Part shown: positions 60,150-64,000 of the stretch, one piece after another
Layout: every line of letters starts with the position of its first letter
Numbering within the stretch: the stretch's first letter is position 1
NCBI GenBank assembly: GCA_040005635.1
Contig: JBDTYM010000009.1
Location: 3,490-67,489, forward strand
Direction: 5' to 3'
Origin: Dokdonella_A sp040005635
GTDB lineage: Bacteria; Pseudomonadota; Gammaproteobacteria; Xanthomonadales; Rhodanobacteraceae
DNA: 64,000 nt
Program-made: the position numbers and the translations under genes
The notes under the pieces: generated by a model
Seen by the model: the letters and a program-made list of their open reading frames with translations, nothing else
Told to the model about the DNA's origin: nothing
Database searches by the model: none

Positions 60150-63100
60150 TCAGGCGGCCTTCGCCGATGCCTGCACGAGCTGCGCAAAACGACGCAAGGC
60201 GACCGACGCGATCGGATAGTCGACTGTCTGCGAACGAATCTCGTCGAGCAGGCCGAGCGTGAACTTCAGGGTCGGATCGTCGCGCTCGAGCCATCGCGCG
60301 ACCGGATGTTCGACAGCATCCGACGCGCTGCCGAGAATCTGCGCCGCGAGCGCGCGATGCTGCGCGGCGAGTTCGTCGCGCAGTGAGCCGCGCGCCTGCG
60401 CGTGCCAGCGGCTTTCGACCGGCAGATTCTCGATCTGCCGGCGCAGGCCGTCGATGTCGAGTGCCTGGCCGAGTTCGAAGAATACGGCGGCGACACGATG
60501 GATCGGCCGTCCCGTCTCGAGTGCGACCTCGACGATGTCGAATGCGACGCCGAGAACCGGCAGCGCAGCCAGACGCCGCCCCAACGTCTCGGGAATGTCC
60601 ATGCCCTGCCACTTCTCGACATCGACGTCGTAGTCGGCGCGACCGGTCGCCGTCAGCACACGCGGCGTTGCCGCACGCAGCTCGGCGACGCCCGGCGCAT
60701 AGCGCTCGACGACGCCGGCGATGTCGAAGCTGGCGCCACGGTGGTTGAGCAGCCAGCGCGTCAGGTTGCGCTGCAGATCCCAGATCTTCAGCAGCGCGTC
60801 GATCTGCACGGTCTCGCCGACCTGGCCGTCGAGCGCCTCGATCTCGGCCCACAGTCCGCGCGCATCCACGATCTCGCGCACGGCCGAGTACGCCTTCGCG
60901 ATCGCCGCGGGCGGCTGGCCGGTGTCTTCCTGCATGCGCAGCACGAAGGTTGCATCCATGCGGTTGACCATCGAATTGGTTACCGCGGTCGCGATGATTT
61001 CGCGCTTCAACCGATGCCGTTGCATATGGTCGGCGTAGGGCCCCTGCAGCGGCTCCGGGAAATAGCGGGCGAGTTCCTTCGAAAGATACGCGTCCTCCGG
61101 CACATCGGAGTCGAGCAGCTGCTGGTATAGCTTGATCTTCGAATAGGAGAGCAATACCGACAGTTCCGGCCGCGTCAGGCCCTGATGACGCACCTTGCGC
61201 TCGGCCAGTTCCGCATCGCTCGGCAGATATTCGATCTGGCGATCGAGCAGGCCTTCGGCCTCGAGGGTGCGGATGAAATGCGCGTTCGAGCCGAGACGGT
61301 GCACCGACATGTGCTCCATCACCGTGATGGCCTGGTTCTGCCTGTAGTTGTCGGCGAGGACGAGGCGCTCGACCTCGTCCGTCATCGCCGCCAATTGCGC
61401 GTTGCGCTGCTCATAGCTCAGTTCGCCGCGCTGCACGGCGTCGTTAAGCAGAATCTTGATGTTCACCTCGTGGTCGGACGTGTCGACGCCGGCCGAATTG
61501 TCGATGAAATCGGTGTTCAGCAGCACGCCCTGCTGCGCGGCTTCGATGCGGCCCTTCTGCGTGAAGCCGAGGTTGCCGCCTTCGCCGACGACCTTGCAAC
61601 GCAGTTCCCTACCGTTGACGCGCAGCGCGTTGTTGGCGCGATCGCCGACATCGGCATTGGTTTCGCCCTCCGCTTTCACGTAGGTGCCGATGCCGCCGTT
61701 GAACAGCAGATCGACCGGCGCCTTCAGGATCACGCTCAACAAGGCGGTCGGCGCGAGCTGGCCGGTCGCCTCGTCGATACCGAGCACGCGGCAGATTTCC
61801 GGCGACAGCGGAATCGTCTTCGCGCTGCGCGGGAAGACGCCGCCGCCTGAAGAGATCAGCGTGGCATCGTAGTCGGCCCACGACGAGCGCGGCAGCGCGA
61901 ACATGCGCTGGCGTTCCTTGAACGAGGCGGCCGCGTGCGGATCCGGATCGAGGAAGATGTGCCGATGATCGAACGCGGCCACCAGCCGGATGTGTTCGGA
62001 CAGCAGCATGCCGTTGCCGAACACGTCGCCGGACATGTCGCCGATGCCGACGCAGGTGAAATCCGCACCCTGGCTGTCGCGGCCGAGTGCGCGGAAGTGT
62101 CGCTTGACCGATTCCCACGCGCCCTTCGCGGTGATTGCCATCTTCTTGTGGTCATAGCCGACCGAACCGCCGGACGCGAATGCGTCGCCCAGCCAGTAGC
62201 CGTGCTCGGCGCTGACCGCATTGGCAATGTCGGAAAATGTCGCGGTACCCTTGTCGGCAGCGACGACGAGATACGGATCATCGCCGTCGTAGCGCACGAC
62301 AGCGTCGGGATGCACCACGTCGCCATCGACGAGGTTGTCGGTGATGTCGAGCAGGCCGTTGATGAACAGTCGATAGCAGGCAATCCCCTCGGCCAGCACC
62401 GCATCGCGCTCGCCGCTCGCCGGCGGATGCTTGACGAAGAAGCCGCCCTTCGAGCCCACCGGCACGATGACGGTGTTCTTGACCATTTGCGCTTTCACCA
62501 GGCCCAGCACTTCGGTGCGGAAATCCTCGCGCCGATCCGACCAGCGCAGGCCGCCACGCGCAACCGGGCCGAAGCGCAAATGGACGCCTTCGACGCGCGG
62601 GCTGTAGACGAAGATCTCGCGGTACGGCCGCGGCTTCGGCAGGTCGGGTACCTTGGCCGAATCGAACTTGAAGCTGATGTACGGCGCAGGCGCGCCATCC
62701 TGCGTCTGGAAATAATTCGTGCGCAAGGTCGCACCGATCACGCCGAGATAGGCGCGCAGGATGCGGTCCTCGTCGAGGCTGGCGACTTGCTCGAGCAGAC
62801 TCTTGACCGCCGCGATGATCGCGCCGACCTGTTGTGCGCGCGGCTCGCTGCGTGCGGCAACGAGATCGTCGATCAGGCGCGGCTGCGCCTTCAACGCATC
62901 CGCGGAGATCAGCGTTTGCAATTCCTTCGCCAGGCGCTTGCGCGCCGTCTCTATGGCCGGCTTGCCGGCGCTCTCACGATGCGGATCGAAGCCGGCCTCG
63001 AACAGCTCGACGAGCAGGCCGGCGAGCGCCGGATAGCGGTTCAGCGTCTCCTCCATGTAAGTCTGCGAGAACGTCACTCCGGTCTGCAGCAGATACTTGC

Positions 63101-64000
63101 AGTAACCGCGCAGTACCGCGACCTGGCGCCAATCGAGCTGTGCGCCGAGGATCAGTTTGTTGAACGCGTCGTTCTCGGCAGCGCCGCGCCAAATGCGCTC
63201 GAACGCAGCCTGAAACGCTTCGCGTATCTGCTCGATATCGAATTCACAACGCAGAGCCGGCTGCACCGCGATGTCCTGGATATAGACCTGGCTGCCCTGC
63301 ACGTCGAGTTCGTAAAGTTGCTCGGTGAGCACCTTGACGCCCATGTTCTCCAGCAGCGGAATCACTTCCGACAGCTCGATCGCGCCACCGAGGCGGAATA
63401 CTTTCAGCTGCAGGATGTCGGGCTTGCGCCGCGAACGGTGCAGGCTGAGGCGGATGTCGTCGGCATCGCGCAGACTGGCCGCCATCTCGACGTCGGCCGC
63501 GGCGACATGCGGCGTGACTTCCTCGATGTAACCGGCAGGCAATGCGCGACCGTAGCGCGCTGCAAGCTTGAGGCCCTTGTCCTCGCCATGGCGCTGCACC
63601 AGCGCGTCGCGCAAGTCGTCGTACCAGTTGCGCACGATGTGCACGATCTTCGCCTCGAGATCGGCGACGTCGTAGCTTGCCTTGTCGCCCGGCTTCGGTC
63701 GCACGACCAGATGCAGCATCGCCAGCGGCGATTCTCCGATCTGGATCGTCGAATCGATGCGCTCACCGTGAAAGGCGCGCTTCAGCGTCGACTCGATGCG
63801 TTCGCGCACCGCGGTGTCGAAGCGGTCGCGCGGCAGGTACACCAGACAGGAATAGAAGCGGCCGTACTTGTCGCGACGCACGAACAATCGTGTGCGCGGA
63901 CGTTCGCGCAGCGCGAGGATGCCGGTGGCGACATCGAACAGTTCGTCCTCGCTGCACTGGAACAGCTCGTCGCGCGGCAGCAGTTCGAGCACGTGGCGCA
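60150..64000 (-). CDS. gdhB: NAD-specific glutamate dehydrogenase, large (about 180 kDa) type, N-terminus missing
   Basis: Oxidative deamination of glutamate to 2-oxoglutarate. About 1282 C-terminal residues lie in the window; the family is about 1600, so roughly the first 300 (ACT-like domain) fall beyond 64000. Motifs include GLRWSDRREDFRTEVLGLVK, PVGSKGGFFVK, GDMSGDVFGNGML and VVGEGGNLGFTQKGRIEA near the dinucleotide site. The C-terminal helical region ends YPIASVALRRFAQLVQASA. Identity is firm. Confidence 0.95.
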   Translation of the reverse strand, partial: RHVLELLPRDELFQCSEDELFDVATGILALRERPRTRLFVRRDKYGRFYSCLVYLPRDRFDTAVRERIESTLKRAFHGERIDSTIQIGESPLAMLHLVVRPKPGDKASYDVADLEAKIVHIVRNWYDDLRDALVQRHGEDKGLKLAARYGRALPAGYIEEVTPHVAAADVEMAASLRDADDIRLSLHRSRRKPDILQLKVFRLGGAIELSEVIPLLENMGVKVLTEQLYELDVQGSQVYIQDIAVQPALRCEFDIEQIREAFQAAFERIWRGAAENDAFNKLILGAQLDWRQVAVLRGYCKYLLQTGVTFSQTYMEETLNRYPALAGLLVELFEAGFDPHRESAGKPAIETARKRLAKELQTLISADALKAQPRLIDDLVAARSEPRAQQVGAIIAAVKSLLEQVASLDEDRILRAYLGVIGATLRTNYFQTQDGAPAPYISFKFDSAKVPDLPKPRPYREIFVYSPRVEGVHLRFGPVARGGLRWSDRREDFRTEVLGLVKAQMVKNTVIVPVGSKGGFFVKHPPASGERDAVLAEGIACYRLFINGLLDITDNLVDGDVVHPDAVVRYDGDDPYLVVAADKGTATFSDIANAVSAEHGYWLGDAFASGGSVGYDHKKMAITAKGAWESVKRHFRALGRDSQGADFTCVGIGDMSGDVFGNGMLLSEHIRLVAAFDHRHIFLDPDPHAAASFKERQRMFALPRSSWADYDATLISSGGGVFPRSAKTIPLSPEICRVLGIDEATGQLAPTALLSVILKAPVDLLFNGGIGTYVKAEGETNADVGDRANNALRVNGRELRCKVVGEGGNLGFTQKGRIEAAQQGVLLNTDFIDNSAGVDTSDHEVNIKILLNDAVQRGELSYEQRNAQLAAMTDEVERLVLADNYRQNQAITVMEHMSVHRLGSNAHFIRTLEAEGLLDRQIEYLPSDAELAERKVRHQGLTRPELSVLLSYSKIKLYQQLLDSDVPEDAYLSKELARYFPEPLQGPYADHMQRHRLKREIIATAVTNSMVNRMDATFVLRMQEDTGQPPAAIAKAYSAVREIVDARGLWAEIEALDGQVGETVQIDALLKIWDLQRNLTRWLLNHRGASFDIAGVVERYAPGVAELRAATPRVLTATGRADYDVDVEKWQGMDIPETLGRRLAALPVLGVAFDIVEVALETGRPIHRVAAVFFELGQALDIDGLRRQIENLPVESRWHAQARGSLRDELAAQHRALAAQILGSASDAVEHPVARWLERDDPTLKFTLGLLDEIRSQTVDYPIASVALRRFAQLVQASAKAA

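Overview
The window is a GC-rich (about 65 percent by eye) gammaproteobacterial chromosome segment that looks like Xanthomonadales (Lysobacterales), most likely a Rhodanobacteraceae/Dokdonella-like or other environmental relative rather than Xanthomonas itself. The evidence is a near-complete rpf (regulation of pathogenicity factors / DSF quorum sensing) neighbourhood, the block ftsK-ald-trxB-aat-infA-clpA-clpS, and many secreted or lipid-anchored proteins of the kind common in that order. I saw no tRNA, rRNA, insertion sequence, prophage or CRISPR array. Base composition and codon usage look even throughout, so this reads as core chromosome with a few accessory patches.

Region 1 (1-14.4 kb): the start of ftsK, alanine dehydrogenase, thioredoxin reductase, a FemAB-like acyltransferase, aat-infA, and clpA-clpS (N-end-rule and Clp proteolysis; aat makes the N-degrons that ClpS delivers to ClpA). 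Then nudJ-mnmA-hflD and a large aconitase (rpfA in Xanthomonas terms).

Region 2 (14.4-32.2 kb): the DSF module. rpfB (fadD-type acyl-CoA ligase) and rpfF (DSF synthase) read rightwards, with a PilZ-domain gene between them on the opposite strand. rpfG (HD-GYP) and rpfC (hybrid kinase) read leftwards and converge on rpfF. Upstream of rpfG come lysS, a programmed-frameshift prfB, recJ, greA and carB-carA. A small exported protein gene is wedged between carA and carB.

Region 3 (32.4-45 kb): a 2OG-Fe(II) oxygenase, a secreted lysyl-endopeptidase-like protease, a YjjV-type TatD nuclease, a 1190-residue secreted repeat protein, tcdA, a small membrane-anchored cytochrome c'-like protein, and a NodT-EmrA-EmrB tripartite drug exporter operon.

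Region 4 (45-64 kb): a VPS10/BNR-repeat secreted protein coupled to a LolA/LppX-like protein. An operon of pirin, an Mpo1-like protein and an acyltransferase follows, then an MBL-fold hydrolase, an RRM protein and a cold-shock protein with a recognisable promoter and terminator. Several envelope lipoproteins and putative metallopeptidases follow. The window ends with a methyltransferase, NAD kinase and the C-terminal part of a large NAD-specific glutamate dehydrogenase.

The most interesting items are the compact rpf cluster with an inserted, divergently oriented PilZ gene, the RF2 autoregulatory frameshift, a Cys/His-rich insertion in RecJ, an unexplained 18-codon ORF with an excellent ribosome-binding site, and the gene inserted into carAB.
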